Shown piece after piece: positions 6,476-14,462 of a stretch of 14,613 nucleotides of DNA. The translations under genes were made by a program, and so were the position numbers. Source of the DNA: Alphaproteobacteria bacterium. GTDB taxonomy: Bacteria > Pseudomonadota > Alphaproteobacteria > UBA8366. The stretch's first letter is position 1; the number at the start of each line of letters is the position of its first letter. The notes under the pieces were generated by a model. It was given only the letters and a program-made list of their open reading frames with translations. It searched no databases and was not told where the DNA came from. The stretch is from contig JAOTYV010000098.1 of assembly GCA_029861675.1 (NCBI GenBank), forward strand, positions 1 through 14,613, written 5' to 3'.

Positions 6476-7837
6476 TCACATCAGAGGTAGCTCGATACGG
6501 AAAACGGTGCCCTCCGCACCGCTTTCGACCAGTTCGAGATCGCCGCCGTGATTGCGCACGAGTTCGCGCGCAATTGCCAGGCCCAGCCCGGTGCCGCCGG
6601 CGCGGACCGATCCTTCGAATGGTTGAAACAGCTTGGCACGGGCGCGGGGCGGCAGGCCGGGCCCGTTGTCGGCCACGTCGATACGGACCCAGCGCCCGTT
6701 GGTCGCCGCATCGATGGAAACCGACATGGCGCCGGCTTGGGACGCGTTGCGGACAAGATTGTTCAATATCCGGAACAATTGATCCCGATCGGCTTCAAGC
6801 TCCAGTTCGGCGGGAATGAGATTTTCCAGCGATGCGTCGTCTTCCTCCGTCGAGGCCAAGTCGTTGCCGACATCTTCGACCAGAGTGCGCAATGGAAAAC
6901 GGCTGCGTGACACATCTGGCTGGTCCTGTCCGACAAAATCAAGCGTTTGGCTGCACAGCTTCACGGCACGCTCGATCGATGCAAACAAGGTCGGCGTGAC
7001 ACGGCGCACCTCGGGATCGTCGACGGCGCTGAGCCGGTCGGAAATCAGCAATGCGGAGGCAAGGATGCCGCGGAGATCGTGATTGACCTTGGCCACCGCG
7101 GTGCCGAGCGCGGCGAGATGCGACCGCTGCTTCAAAGTCGCCCGCAATCGCGTCTGCATCCCGGCCAGTTCGCGTTGCGCGGTGCCGATTTCATCCTGCC
7201 GGGGCGACGGATTGATGACGCGCGTCGCGTCCTCCGGGTCCTCGCGAAATGCCACCATATTGGCGGTGATGCGGCGCATCGGCCGGACCAGCAGCCAATT
7301 CAGCGCCAGATAGACCAATGTCGCGGTGATCAGGGATATGAAGATGGAAAGTCCGAGGATGCGCCATCCAAAGCCGATCATGGCCTGGCGCAGCGGCGCT
7401 TCGTCGACCACGACTTCGATGGTCACCGATGCGTCCTTCGGCGACGGGCCGACAATACGCACGACGCGATCCTCGGTGCGCCACAGCGTCATGAAGGTAT
7501 CGCGCAAATGCGGAAGCATGCCCGAACTTCCGACATTGAAGCTTTCGGCGACGGGCGGCGGCATCTCACCGCTCAGGACCAGACGGGCGCCGCCGCGCCG
7601 GACGAACAAGCCATAGGCGCCGACCTGATCGAGCAGTTCCTTGCGCAGCATCTCGCTGACCATCCGGTCCGGCGTGGCGTCCAGCGCCAGGATGGCGAGA
7701 TGGCCGAGGCCGAGCTTCTCTTCCATCCAATTTTCCCGGAATCGGGCGATCGACGGCACGAATATCAACACTTCCGCGATCATGACGAAGGCGACGGTCA
7801 GCACGAGCAGGCGGGATGAAAGACTTCGTATGGCCAT
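6476..7837 (-). CDS. Membrane sensor histidine kinase, orphan in this window
   Basis: A 453-residue two-component sensor. Transmembrane helix 1 spans about residues 9-30, a periplasmic sensing region about 31-157, and helix 2 about 158-182. A HAMP linker follows to about 235. The phosphoacceptor is His253 in LGTAVAKVNHDLRGILASA, an unusual H-box: NHDLRG replaces the common SHELRTPL. The ATPase domain is complete: N-box RILNNLVRNASQAG (356-369), G1 DNGPGLPP (390-397), F-box LFQPFEGS (403-410) and G2 GGTGLGLAIA (414-423). The periplasmic part matches no sensor domain I recognise. The ATG at 7835-7837 has only a weak ribosome site. No response regulator is encoded next to it; upstream is a VTT membrane protein and downstream panBC, all on the same strand. 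The signal and target are unknown. Confidence 0.92.
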   Translation of the reverse strand: MAIRSLSSRLLVLTVAFVMIAEVLIFVPSIARFRENWMEEKLGLGHLAILALDATPDRMVSEMLRKELLDQVGAYGLFVRRGGARLVLSGEMPPPVAESFNVGSSGMLPHLRDTFMTLWRTEDRVVRIVGPSPKDASVTIEVVVDEAPLRQAMIGFGWRILGLSIFISLITATLVYLALNWLLVRPMRRITANMVAFREDPEDATRVINPSPRQDEIGTAQRELAGMQTRLRATLKQRSHLAALGTAVAKVNHDLRGILASALLISDRLSAVDDPEVRRVTPTLFASIERAVKLCSQTLDFVGQDQPDVSRSRFPLRTLVEDVGNDLASTEEDDASLENLIPAELELEADRDQLFRILNNLVRNASQAGAMSVSIDAATNGRWVRIDVADNGPGLPPRARAKLFQPFEGSVRAGGTGLGLAIARELVRNHGGDLELVESGAEGTVFRIELPLM

Positions 7838-7944
7838 TTCAAGAAACCGCGAACGTCTACCGTCTCACCGAAGAGCCAAGGGGCCGTACACGCATGGGGG
7901 CGATTTTACCTGAAAGAACCCGGTTATGCGACGTTTAGCTGTTG

Positions 7945-8676
7945 CTAGGCTTTGCGCGCCTTGATGCGCTTGTAGATAATCGGCACGATGGCCAGAATCG
8001 CAAGGCCGATCAAGGCGGTAAGGATTTCCGGGGTCAGAATGCCGCTGGCGGTGAATTCCTCGCCGGAATCGAAGATACTGCCGAGGCCGGTGCCGACGGC
8101 GATATAAACGAAGCTGCCGGGGATAATGCCGATAAAGGTGGCGATCACGAAAACCCGCAGGCTGACACCGAGGAAGGCAGGGACCAGATTGACGATGAAG
8201 AACGGAAAGAGCGGAATTAGGCGCAGGACAAGCAGGTAGTTCATCGCATTTTCGCGGAAGCCTTCTTCCATTTTACGGAGGAAAGGGCCGGCCTTGGCGC
8301 GCAGGTAGTCTCCCAGCGCGGTTTTGGCGGCAAGGAAAAGGATCGTGGCGCCGATCGTCGCGGCAAACACGACGTACAGCGTTCCAAGCACTTGTCCGAA
8401 GAGAAAGCCGCCGGTAATGGTCATCACCGCGCCGCCGGGGAGCGAAAACGCGACGACCGCGATGTAGATGCCGATGAAGATCAGCGCCGCAAGAACGGCC
8501 GAGTTTTCCACGTGACCAAGCAGCCACGCCCGATTTTCCCGCAACGCCTCGAAAGTCAGGTATTGATCGAGGTCGAACGCGAAAAACGCGATCAGACCGG
8601 CCACAAGCACCAAGAGCGGAACGATTTTCTTGGCTTCGAACCGTTTGGCGCTCTGGTCCTGTTGATCCAATTCCAT
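7945..8676 (-). CDS. TVP38/TMEM64 family membrane protein (VTT/DedA-related)
   Basis: A 243-residue polytopic inner-membrane protein. After a charged N-terminus there is a first helix (about 18-35), then a VTT domain with SLPGGAVMTITGGFLFG (about 78-94), reentrant-loop-like glycines, the GATILFLAAKTALGDYLRAKAG block, and RLIPLFPFFIVNLVPAFLGVSLRVF (from about 152) followed by GIIPGSFVYIAVGTGLG. A final helix precedes a basic tail (YKRIKARKA). These match the SNARE-associated/DedA/TVP38 superfamily, members of which have been linked to lipid flipping and envelope homeostasis. The exact substrate here is not known. The ATG at 8674-8676 has a good AGGAG about 7 nt upstream. The kinase gene follows after 107 nt on the same strand, so co-transcription is possible. 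It is divergent from the rpmH operon. Confidence 0.9.
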   Translation of the reverse strand: MELDQQDQSAKRFEAKKIVPLLVLVAGLIAFFAFDLDQYLTFEALRENRAWLLGHVENSAVLAALIFIGIYIAVVAFSLPGGAVMTITGGFLFGQVLGTLYVVFAATIGATILFLAAKTALGDYLRAKAGPFLRKMEEGFRENAMNYLLVLRLIPLFPFFIVNLVPAFLGVSLRVFVIATFIGIIPGSFVYIAVGTGLGSIFDSGEEFTASGILTPEILTALIGLAILAIVPIIYKRIKARKA

Positions 8677-8829
8677 TGATCTCTCCTACTCTCGGCAGCG
8701 CATGGCGGCAGATGCGATCTTGGTATCTACTATGTGTCCGGCGATGCAGCGATTCACCTTACTGTGATTACCCCGCTACTGTGAACCGGCGTGGCCGCCG
8801 CGGAATTGAGGTCCCAACCTATGGGTTAA

Positions 8830-8858
8830 TTGACTTGGATCGGGCGAGCTTCTATACA
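8830..8858 (+). promoter_or_regulatory. Sigma70-type promoter of the rpmH operon
   Basis: TTGACT (8830-8835) and TATACA (8853-8858) are exactly 17 bases apart and sit 35 bases before the rpmH start codon. Both hexamers are close to consensus and it is the best promoter match I found in the window. It should drive the block from rpmH onward. Confidence 0.75.
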
Positions 8859-8893
8859 CCGGGCTCGAAATACAGGGGCACAGGAGACTTGCC

Positions 8894-9028
8894 GTGAAAC
8901 GCACCTATCAGCCAAGCCGTCTCGTGCGCAAGCGCCGCCACGGGTTCCGCTCCCGGATGGCAACGAAAGCGGGCCGTCGCGTATTGGCACGCCGCCGAAA
9001 AAAGGGCCGCAACCGGCTCTCCGCCTGA
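8894..9028 (+). CDS. rpmH: 50S ribosomal protein L34
   Basis: A 44-residue, extremely basic protein of the large ribosomal subunit. The whole family signature is readable: [20 protein letters not shown] at residues 2-21, then [20 protein letters not shown] and LSA. It begins with GTG (8894-8896), preceded by AGGAG (8882-8886) at 7 nt. It opens the operon and ends 4 nt before the rnpA start, the classic rpmH-rnpA pairing. Length and sequence are normal. Confidence 0.98.
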   Translation: MKRTYQPSRLVRKRRHGFRSRMATKAGRRVLARRRKKGRNRLSA

Positions 9029-9032
9029 CGTC

Positions 9033-9386
9033 ATGCGATGGGCTGTCTGCCCGATAAAACGCCGGCCGGAATATTTACGGGTCGCCGCGCGCGGGCGCAA
9101 AGTCGCGACGCCCGGCTTGGTATTGCAGGCCTGCCGGCGTTCGTCACAAACCAGCCCGTTGCGCGTCGGGCTGACCGCCAGCCGAAGGGTCGGCGGCGCG
9201 GTTCAGCGTAACCGCGCGCGTCGGCGCTTGCGCGACGCCGTTGCGAGGGTTATGCCTCTGCACGCTGCCGCGGGGCATGACTATGTCGTCATTGCCCGTG
9301 CAGCTTCCGTACGGCGCCCGTTTCCGGCGCTGGCGCACGACCTTGAAATTGCCTTGAAGCGTCTCGATTTATGGCGCAACGACTAA
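9033..9386 (+). CDS. rnpA: Ribonuclease P protein component
   Basis: A 117-residue basic protein that binds the RNase P RNA and helps it cut 5' leaders from precursor tRNAs. The hallmark RNR motif is at 59-61 in [20 protein letters not shown]. The N-terminal [17 protein letters not shown] matches the family's LKRxxdFxxV segment, and the C-terminal helix DLEIALKRL is present. The ATG at 9033 has a weak ribosome site, which suggests coupling to rpmH translation 4 nt upstream. It is not very conserved outside the RNR region, as is usual for RnpA. Confidence 0.96.
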   Translation: MRWAVCPIKRRPEYLRVAARGRKVATPGLVLQACRRSSQTSPLRVGLTASRRVGGAVQRNRARRRLRDAVARVMPLHAAAGHDYVVIARAASVRRPFPALAHDLEIALKRLDLWRND

Positions 9387-9411
9387 TGCCGGATCGGAGC
9401 CTCTAACGCCT

Positions 9412-9699
9412 ATGGGTGCCGCTGCCAGAATCTTGCGCACCGCAATTCGCGGGTATCAATTGTTTCTGTCGCCTTTTACGGCCGGCTCGTGCCGCTTTGC
9501 GCCGAGCTGTTCGCAGTATGCGATGGAAGCGATCGAGCGGCATGGGCCGGTCAAGGGGAGTTGGTTGACGGCGCACCGCGTGTGTCGCTGCAATCCTTGG
9601 GGTGGAAGCGGGTTTGATCCGGTGCCGCCCAACGTTTCGGGCTGCGATCACGCAACAACCACAAAAAATAATTCGAACATTCGGGTGACGGCGCGATAA
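9412..9699 (+). CDS. yidD: Membrane protein insertion efficiency factor YidD
   Basis: A 95-residue small membrane-associated protein that assists YidC/Sec-dependent insertion of inner-membrane proteins. The family core is unmistakable: [20 protein letters not shown] from residue 15, then [20 protein letters not shown] and [18 protein letters not shown], with the conserved cysteines. An N-terminal amphipathic stretch ([15 protein letters not shown]) probably binds the membrane. The tail after residue 72 is unconserved. It follows rnpA by 25 nt, with GGAG about 13 nt before the ATG, and its TAA overlaps the yidC ATG by one base (TAATG). Confidence 0.96.
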   Translation: MGAAARILRTAIRGYQLFLSPFTAGSCRFAPSCSQYAMEAIERHGPVKGSWLTAHRVCRCNPWGGSGFDPVPPNVSGCDHATTTKNNSNIRVTAR

Positions 9700-11507
9700 T
9701 GGGTGATCAAAAAAACCTTCTAGTGGCAATCGTGCTGTCGATTGCGATTCTTTTTACCTATCAGATCTTCTACGAAATGCCGCGCGCCGACCGGGAGCGC
9801 GCACAGCAGCAAAAGCTGGCGCAGCAGAAAAAGGCGTCGCCGCAAGGGGAAGCGCCGAAAGTCGGCGCACAGACCGGCACGCCTGGTGCGCCCGGTACGG
9901 CGGCGGTACCCGGAAGCGTGGCTGGCGATACGCCCAGCCTCGGCGTCGACACGTCCGGTGTCGTGGGCGCCACCACGGCAAGTCCGGCGGCGCGGCGCGA
10001 GACGGCGCTGAAGTCAGTGCCAAGAATTACCATCGACTCGGCGCGGCTCGAAGGATCGCTCTCGCTGAAGGGTGCGCGGATCGATGACCTGTCGCTCAGG
10101 GGATACCGGGAGACCATCGAAAAAGACAGCCCGCTGGTTGAACTGCTGCAACCGCTCGGGACCGGCAAACCGTATTATGCCGAATTCGGCTGGCTCGGCG
10201 ACCGCGCCCTCAAGCTTCCGAACCGCAATTCGGTGTGGACCACGAATCGCGACACCATTACGCCGGGCGTGCCGGTGACGCTGAGTTGGGACAACGGCGC
10301 CGGGCTGGTTTTCGAACAACGGATCACGCTCGACGATAATTACATGTTCACGGTGACGCAGCGGGTCCGTAACAATCGAACGGAGCCGGTTACCCTTGCG
10401 CCCTACGGTTTAATCTCGCGCACTGGCACGCCGGAAATCCTGGGGTTCTACATTCTCCACGAAGGGCTGGTCGGCGTTCTCAACGAGACGCTGACCGAGG
10501 TGGACTATTCGGACCTGACCGAGGACGGACCGCAGCGCTTTGAATCGAATGGCGGCTGGCTCGGCATCACCGACAAATACTGGCTGACGGCGCTCATTCC
10601 AGAACAGAAACAAACCATCAAGGCGAGTTTCAACAGCGGCAGCGTCAACGAAATCGCCAAGTATCAGGCGGACTATCTGCTGGAAACACGGAATGTTCCG
10701 GCGGGCGGCGAAATCGAACTGACGAACCATCTTTTTGCAGGGGTCAAGGAAGTGCCTCTGCTCGATGCCTATGAGGCTGACGTCGGGGTCCCCCGGTTCG
10801 ACCTCGCCGTTGATTTCGGCTGGTTCTATTTTCTCACCAAGCCGATCTTCTATGCCCTGCTGTGGCTGCAAAAATATATCGGCAATTTCGGCCTGGCCAT
10901 TCTGGCGCTCACCGTCGGCATCAAGCTGCTGTTTTTCCCGCTTGCCAACAAGTCCTACAAGGCAATGGCGAGGATGAAGGCGTTGTCGCCGAAGATGCAG
11001 GCCTTGAAGGAGCGGTTCGGCGAAGACCGCCAGAAGATGAATGAGCAGCTTATGAAGCTGTACAAGGAGGAAAAGGTGAATCCGGCCGCCGGCTGCCTGC
11101 CGATGGTCATCCAGATTCCCGTTTTCTTTGCGCTCTATAAGGTTCTATTCGTCACCATCGAGATGCGCCATGCACCGTTCTACGGCTGGATTCAAGATCT
11201 TTCGGCGCGCGACCCCTTGGGGATGCTGACGCTGTTCGGCTTGGTCGACTGGCAGGTGCCGGCGATGCTGGATGTCGTCAATATCGGCATCTGGCCGCTG
11301 ATCATGGGGATCACCATGTACCTGCAACAGAAGCTCAATCCGGCGCCGACCGACCCGATGCAGGCGAAGATATTCATGTTCATGCCGATTATCTTTACCT
11401 TCATCCTCGCGCCCTTCCCGGCGGGCCTGGTGATTTATTGGGCCTGGAACAACGTTCTGGGAATTGCGCAGCAATGGACGATCATGAAGCGCATGGGCGT
11501 GAAGTGA
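9699..11507 (+). CDS. yidC: Membrane protein insertase YidC
   Basis: A 602-residue insertase that places proteins in the inner membrane, alone or with SecYEG. TM1 is at about 7-25 (LVAIVLSIAILFTYQIFY). A Gln/Ala/Gly/Pro-rich linker runs to about 105, and the large periplasmic beta domain follows to about 365, as in Gram-negative YidC. The conserved five-helix core begins near FGWFYFLTKPIF (373). Lys409 in TVGIKLLFFPLANKSY sits where E. coli has the hydrophilic-groove Arg366, so the positive charge is kept. The cytoplasmic C1 coiled hairpin (SPKMQALKERFGEDRQKMNE) precedes NPAAGCLPMVIQIPVFFALY (461-480). The last helix contains FPAGLVIYWAWNNVLGIAQQ. Length is normal. It overlaps yidD by 1 nt and engB by at least 4 nt. 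Confidence 0.98.
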   Translation: MGDQKNLLVAIVLSIAILFTYQIFYEMPRADRERAQQQKLAQQKKASPQGEAPKVGAQTGTPGAPGTAAVPGSVAGDTPSLGVDTSGVVGATTASPAARRETALKSVPRITIDSARLEGSLSLKGARIDDLSLRGYRETIEKDSPLVELLQPLGTGKPYYAEFGWLGDRALKLPNRNSVWTTNRDTITPGVPVTLSWDNGAGLVFEQRITLDDNYMFTVTQRVRNNRTEPVTLAPYGLISRTGTPEILGFYILHEGLVGVLNETLTEVDYSDLTEDGPQRFESNGGWLGITDKYWLTALIPEQKQTIKASFNSGSVNEIAKYQADYLLETRNVPAGGEIELTNHLFAGVKEVPLLDAYEADVGVPRFDLAVDFGWFYFLTKPIFYALLWLQKYIGNFGLAILALTVGIKLLFFPLANKSYKAMARMKALSPKMQALKERFGEDRQKMNEQLMKLYKEEKVNPAAGCLPMVIQIPVFFALYKVLFVTIEMRHAPFYGWIQDLSARDPLGMLTLFGLVDWQVPAMLDVVNIGIWPLIMGITMYLQQKLNPAPTDPMQAKIFMFMPIIFTFILAPFPAGLVIYWAWNNVLGIAQQWTIMKRMGVK

Positions 11508-12142
11508 CCTCGGCGGACGCCGAGCGGATCGAAAGCGCGCGCAGGCTATTTGCCCAGGAATGCCGGTTCATCACAGGGGCGGCGAGCCTCGACGGTTTGC
11601 CGGCGGACAGTTTGCCGGAGATCGCCTTTGCCGGCCGGTCTAATGTCGGCAAATCCAGCCTGATCAACGCCCTGACCGGACGGAAGACCCTCGCCCGGAC
11701 CTCGAACACGCCGGGCCGAACGCGGCAGCTCAATTTCTTCGATCTGGGGGGGCGGCTGATGATCGTCGACCTGCCGGGATACGGCTACGCCCGGGCGTCG
11801 AAAACGGAAGCGCGGGCGTGGACCGAATTGACACGGAATTATCTGCGCGGCCGTGCCGGTCTGCGCCGTCTTTGCCTGCTGATCGATGCCCGCCATGGGC
11901 TGAAGCCGTCGGACAGCGACCTCATGGCAATGCTGGTGGAGACGGCGGTGCCCTACCGCGTGATCCTGACCAAGGCGGACAAGCCGAAAGCCGAGGAACT
12001 CGCCGCCCGCCGCGCGGAGATCGAACAGGCGCTGCGCTCCCATGCGGCCGCCATGCCGGAGGTCTTGACGACGAGCGCGCGCAAGGGATCGGGTATCGCC
12101 GAATTGCGCGCCGATCTCGCCACTCTGGCGACAGACAGCTGA
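11504..12142 (+). CDS. engB: Ribosome biogenesis GTP-binding protein EngB/YihA/YsxC
   Basis: A 212-residue GTPase needed for assembly of the large ribosomal subunit. All G motifs are present (GTG start as residue 1): G1 GRSNVGKS (44-51), G2 Thr73 in NTPGRT, G3 DLPGYG (89-94), G4 TKAD (156-159), and G5 TSARKG (190-195). The start is a choice between GTG 11504, overlapping the yidC stop as GTGA, and ATG 11474, which adds ten residues (MDDHEAHGRE) read from within the conserved yidC tail. I prefer GTG because the overlap is a typical coupled junction and VTSADAERIESARRLFA fits the family N-terminus. Neither has a strong ribosome site. Confidence 0.95.
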   Translation: MTSADAERIESARRLFAQECRFITGAASLDGLPADSLPEIAFAGRSNVGKSSLINALTGRKTLARTSNTPGRTRQLNFFDLGGRLMIVDLPGYGYARASKTEARAWTELTRNYLRGRAGLRRLCLLIDARHGLKPSDSDLMAMLVETAVPYRVILTKADKPKAEELAARRAEIEQALRSHAAAMPEVLTTSARKGSGIAELRADLATLATDS

Positions 12143-12187
12143 TTGGTTTAAAAAGCCGATCGTGCACCTGACCGCCCGCCAATGCGG

Positions 12188-12203
12188 TTCCACACCGGTG
12201 GAA
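12188..12203 (+). promoter_or_regulatory. Small hairpin in the argB leader
   Basis: TTCCAC, ACCG, GTGGAA is a perfect 6-bp inverted repeat in the 84-base gap between engB and argB, ending 9 bases before the argB ribosome site (AGAGG, 12213-12217). It could modulate argB translation or be an mRNA processing site. Function is not shown by the sequence. Confidence 0.3.
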
Positions 12204-12226
12204 GACGCAGCAGAGGTTTCCGAACG

Positions 12227-13135
12227 ATGACCAACGAAAAAACGCAGCTCCGACAGAAATGGCTCGAACGGGCTGGAATACTGACCGAGGCCCTGCCCTA
12301 TATGCGGCGCCATGCGGGGCACACCTTCGTCATCAAGTATGGCGGCCATGCCATGGGCGATGCAGAACTCGCCGCCGTCTTCGCACGCGATATCGTGCTG
12401 CTGAAGCAGGTCGGCATCAATCCGGTGGTCGTGCATGGCGGCGGTCCGCAGATCGGCGCGATGCTCGAACGGCTGAAGATCAAAAGCGACTTTGTCGACG
12501 GTCTGCGCGTGACCGACGCCGCGACCGTGGAGATCGTCGAAATGGTTCTGTCCGGACAGATCAACAAGCAGATCGTGGCCAGCATCGCCGATGCCGGCGG
12601 CCGCGCCGTCGGCCTGTCCGGTAAGGATGGCGGCCTGATTCGGGTCCGCAAGCTCGAACGGACCGTGCGCGATCCGGATTCGAATATCGAAAAGGTGGTC
12701 GATCTGGGGTTCGTGGGCGACCCCGATCATGTGGATCCGCATATTCTGAACGTGCTCCGCAACACCGATATCATCCCGGTGATCGCACCGCTCGGCGTCG
12801 ACGGGAACGGCCAGACCTTCAATATCAACGCGGATACGGTGGCGGGGGCGGTCGCCGCGGCGCTGGGGGCGACCCGCTTACTGCTGCTGACCGATGTCGA
12901 GGGCGTGATGGACAAGGATGGCGCGCTGATACCGGAGATGACGGTACAGGACGCGGCGGCGCGCCGTCAGGACGGCACCCTGACCGGTGGTATGATCCCC
13001 AAGGTAGAGACGTGTGTCGACGCCGTCGAAAAAGGCGTCGAGGCGTCGGTAATTCTCGACGGCCGGGTGCCGCATGCGATCCTGCTGGAACTCTTTACGG
13101 AACACGGATCGGGCACCCTGATCCGGGCTGATTGA
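12227..13135 (+). CDS. argB: Acetylglutamate kinase
   Basis: A 302-residue cytoplasmic amino-acid kinase that phosphorylates N-acetylglutamate with ATP, the second step of arginine synthesis. Counting from ATG 12227, visible motifs are VIKYGGHAM (with the phosphate-binding Lys), [17 protein letters not shown] (substrate site), [28 protein letters not shown] followed by [19 protein letters not shown], and TGGMIPK. An N-terminal helix ([21 protein letters not shown]) is of the kind found in arginine-inhibited hexameric kinases, so feedback inhibition is likely (inference). A longer frame opens at 12182, but ATG 12227 is preceded by AGAGG at 9 nt and matches known N-termini. argB downstream of engB is usual in Alphaproteobacteria. 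The HAD gene begins 16 nt later. Confidence 0.97.
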   Translation: MTNEKTQLRQKWLERAGILTEALPYMRRHAGHTFVIKYGGHAMGDAELAAVFARDIVLLKQVGINPVVVHGGGPQIGAMLERLKIKSDFVDGLRVTDAATVEIVEMVLSGQINKQIVASIADAGGRAVGLSGKDGGLIRVRKLERTVRDPDSNIEKVVDLGFVGDPDHVDPHILNVLRNTDIIPVIAPLGVDGNGQTFNINADTVAGAVAAALGATRLLLLTDVEGVMDKDGALIPEMTVQDAAARRQDGTLTGGMIPKVETCVDAVEKGVEASVILDGRVPHAILLELFTEHGSGTLIRAD

Positions 13136-13151
13136 AGGGCGGGACGGCAGA

Positions 13152-13817
13152 ATGACCGAGGCGCTTCGAAATACCGCGTGTTGGATTTTCGATCTCGACA
13201 ACACGCTGTACCCGGCCGCCTGCAATTTATTCCTTCAGGTCGATCAGCGGATCCAGCAATTCGTCATGGACCGACTGCGGCTGGATCCGGAACAGGCGCG
13301 CCGTGTCCAAAAAGAATATTTTCACGAATACGGCACCACGCTGAACGGTCTGATCCAGCACCATGGCGTCGAGCCGGGCGTCTACCTCGACTATGTCCAT
13401 GATATCGACGTTACGCCGGTGCCGCCGAGCCCGGCGCTGAATGCGGCGCTCGGGCGCTTGCCGGGGCGCAAGCTGGTGTATACCAACGGGTCGGTGCCGC
13501 ACGCGGATCGAGTCATGGAACGCCTTGGCGTATCCCATCATTTCGACGGCATATTCGACATTGTTGCGGCCGACTATGTGCCGAAGCCGGACCCCGGCGC
13601 CTATGATGAATTCGTTCAACGGTTCGGCGTCGCGCCGGAGGATGCCGTGATGGTCGAGGACATCGCGCGCAATCTCGCACCGGCGCATGCCATGGGCATT
13701 ACCACGGTCTGGCTGCGCAGCGATCACCACTGGTCGGGCGGCAGTGCGGACGATCCCCATATCGATCACGTCATCGACGACCTGGTCGATTGGCTTGATA
13801 CCGTCGCTCCAGAATAA
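13152..13817 (+). CDS. HAD-superfamily pyrimidine 5'-nucleotidase (SDT1-like)
   Basis: A 221-residue cytoplasmic phosphatase expected to dephosphorylate pyrimidine nucleotides such as UMP or CMP. HAD motifs are complete: motif I DLDNTLYP with nucleophile Asp14 and acid/base Asp16, motif II TNGS (111-114), motif III Lys145 in VPKPDP, and motif IV VEDIARNL with Glu169-Asp170. The helical cap (about 22-90) with NLFLQVDQRIQQFV resembles the Pyr-5-nucleotidase family (yeast Sdt1/Phm8 type). The ATG is 16 nt after argB, with a GGGACGG-type purine-rich site. It is frequently found downstream of argB in Alphaproteobacteria. The in vivo substrate is not established by sequence alone. Confidence 0.92.
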   Translation: MTEALRNTACWIFDLDNTLYPAACNLFLQVDQRIQQFVMDRLRLDPEQARRVQKEYFHEYGTTLNGLIQHHGVEPGVYLDYVHDIDVTPVPPSPALNAALGRLPGRKLVYTNGSVPHADRVMERLGVSHHFDGIFDIVAADYVPKPDPGAYDEFVQRFGVAPEDAVMVEDIARNLAPAHAMGITTVWLRSDHHWSGGSADDPHIDHVIDDLVDWLDTVAPE

Positions 13818-13920
13818 GGCAGGCCTTAGCGAATAATTGCGGGGTGCGTGCGGTCACGGCGGTCGTTGCTTGCGGCGGACCGGTGGACACGGCAAGCTAT
13901 GGCAGCGGAAAAAGTGCGTG

Positions 13921-13945
13921 GACGCGCCGTCAACGACGGCGCGTC
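13921..13945 (+). terminator. Perfect 11-bp inverted repeat; candidate terminator or leader hairpin
   Basis: GACGCGCCGTC (13921-13931), loop AAC, GACGGCGCGTC (13935-13945). It lies 103 nt after the HAD stop and 38 nt before the VOC start. A short CATTTTAT follows about 13 nt later, so the classical T-tract is displaced. It may end the rpmH-to-HAD transcript, or be a structured leader or operator of the VOC gene. Confidence 0.5.
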
Positions 13946-13983
13946 GCGTCGATCGCCCATTTTATGAAAGGGAGCAGACAGCG

Positions 13984-14370
13984 ATGCATAAGCGGATCGA
14001 CCACATGGTGGTGCGGGTGAAGGATCTGGACGAGAGCCTGCGGAACTATCAGGACAAGCTCGGCATGACGGTGAGCAAGGGACCGGATGACATCCCCAAT
14101 CTGGGAATGCGGCGCGCCATCCTGCCGATGGGCGACAGCGGGCAATTCATCGAGCTTGCCGAACCGCTGGGCGAAGGCGGCGCCATCGGGCGGTCGCTGG
14201 AACGCTACGGCGAAGGCGTGCATCTGGTGGCGCTGGCGGTGGATGATTTGGCGAAGGCGGTCGAGCAGATGAAGGCCAACGGCACCCAGCTTATCGAGGC
14301 CGGTGCCCAGGTGTTCATTCATCCCCGCGACTCACACGGGGTGCTCTATCAACTCGTCGAGCGCAAATAA
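13984..14370 (+). CDS. VOC-superfamily protein, methylmalonyl-CoA epimerase-like
   Basis: A 128-residue metalloprotein of the vicinal oxygen chelate fold, with two beta-alpha-beta-beta-beta modules. Probable metal ligands are His7 in RIDHMVVRV, Glu57 in FIELAEPL, His80 in GVHLVALAVDD and Glu126 in YQLVERK, the pattern of glyoxalase I and methylmalonyl-CoA epimerase. The layout (LDESLRNYQDKLGM, then EGVHLVALAVDDLAKAVEQM) is closest to epimerase-like members, but I cannot assign the reaction: lactoylglutathione lyase or a dioxygenase-type role remains possible. An AAGGGAG (13967-13973) precedes the ATG by 10 nt. It is 166 nt from the HAD gene, with a strong hairpin between. No methylmalonyl-CoA mutase is present in the window. 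Confidence 0.85.
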   Translation: MHKRIDHMVVRVKDLDESLRNYQDKLGMTVSKGPDDIPNLGMRRAILPMGDSGQFIELAEPLGEGGAIGRSLERYGEGVHLVALAVDDLAKAVEQMKANGTQLIEAGAQVFIHPRDSHGVLYQLVERK

Positions 14371-14385
14371 GACCTGGCCGGGCGC

Positions 14386-14408
14386 GGCCGCCGGCACAGG
14401 TGGCGGCC
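14386..14408. terminator. Hairpin between convergent genes
   Basis: GGCCGCC (14386-14392) and GGCGGCC (14402-14408) form a 7-bp stem with a 9-nt loop, just after the VOC stop and before the end of the converging minus-strand frame. There is no T-tract. It is a positional candidate only. Confidence 0.3.
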
Positions 14409-14462
14409 CGCCCGATGCGCCGGCGTATTCCGCACCGGTCAATCGATCTGCAGTGGCGTTTT

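Noticed and set aside
6947..7819. Long plus-strand open frame (290 residues) opposite the histidine kinase
   Set aside because: It is an antisense shadow of high-GC coding sequence: His/Arg/Gln/Asp-rich with no domain, while the minus frame carries a complete kinase.
8677..8893. Possible replication origin, because rpmH-rnpA adjoins oriC/dnaA in many bacteria
   Set aside because: No DnaA boxes (TTATCCACA type), no AT-rich unwinding element and no dnaA gene here; in Alphaproteobacteria rpmH is normally unlinked to the origin.
11546..12742. Long minus-strand open frame (398 residues) across engB and argB
   Set aside because: It runs antisense to two conserved genes with all their motifs intact, and the composition is that of a shadow frame.
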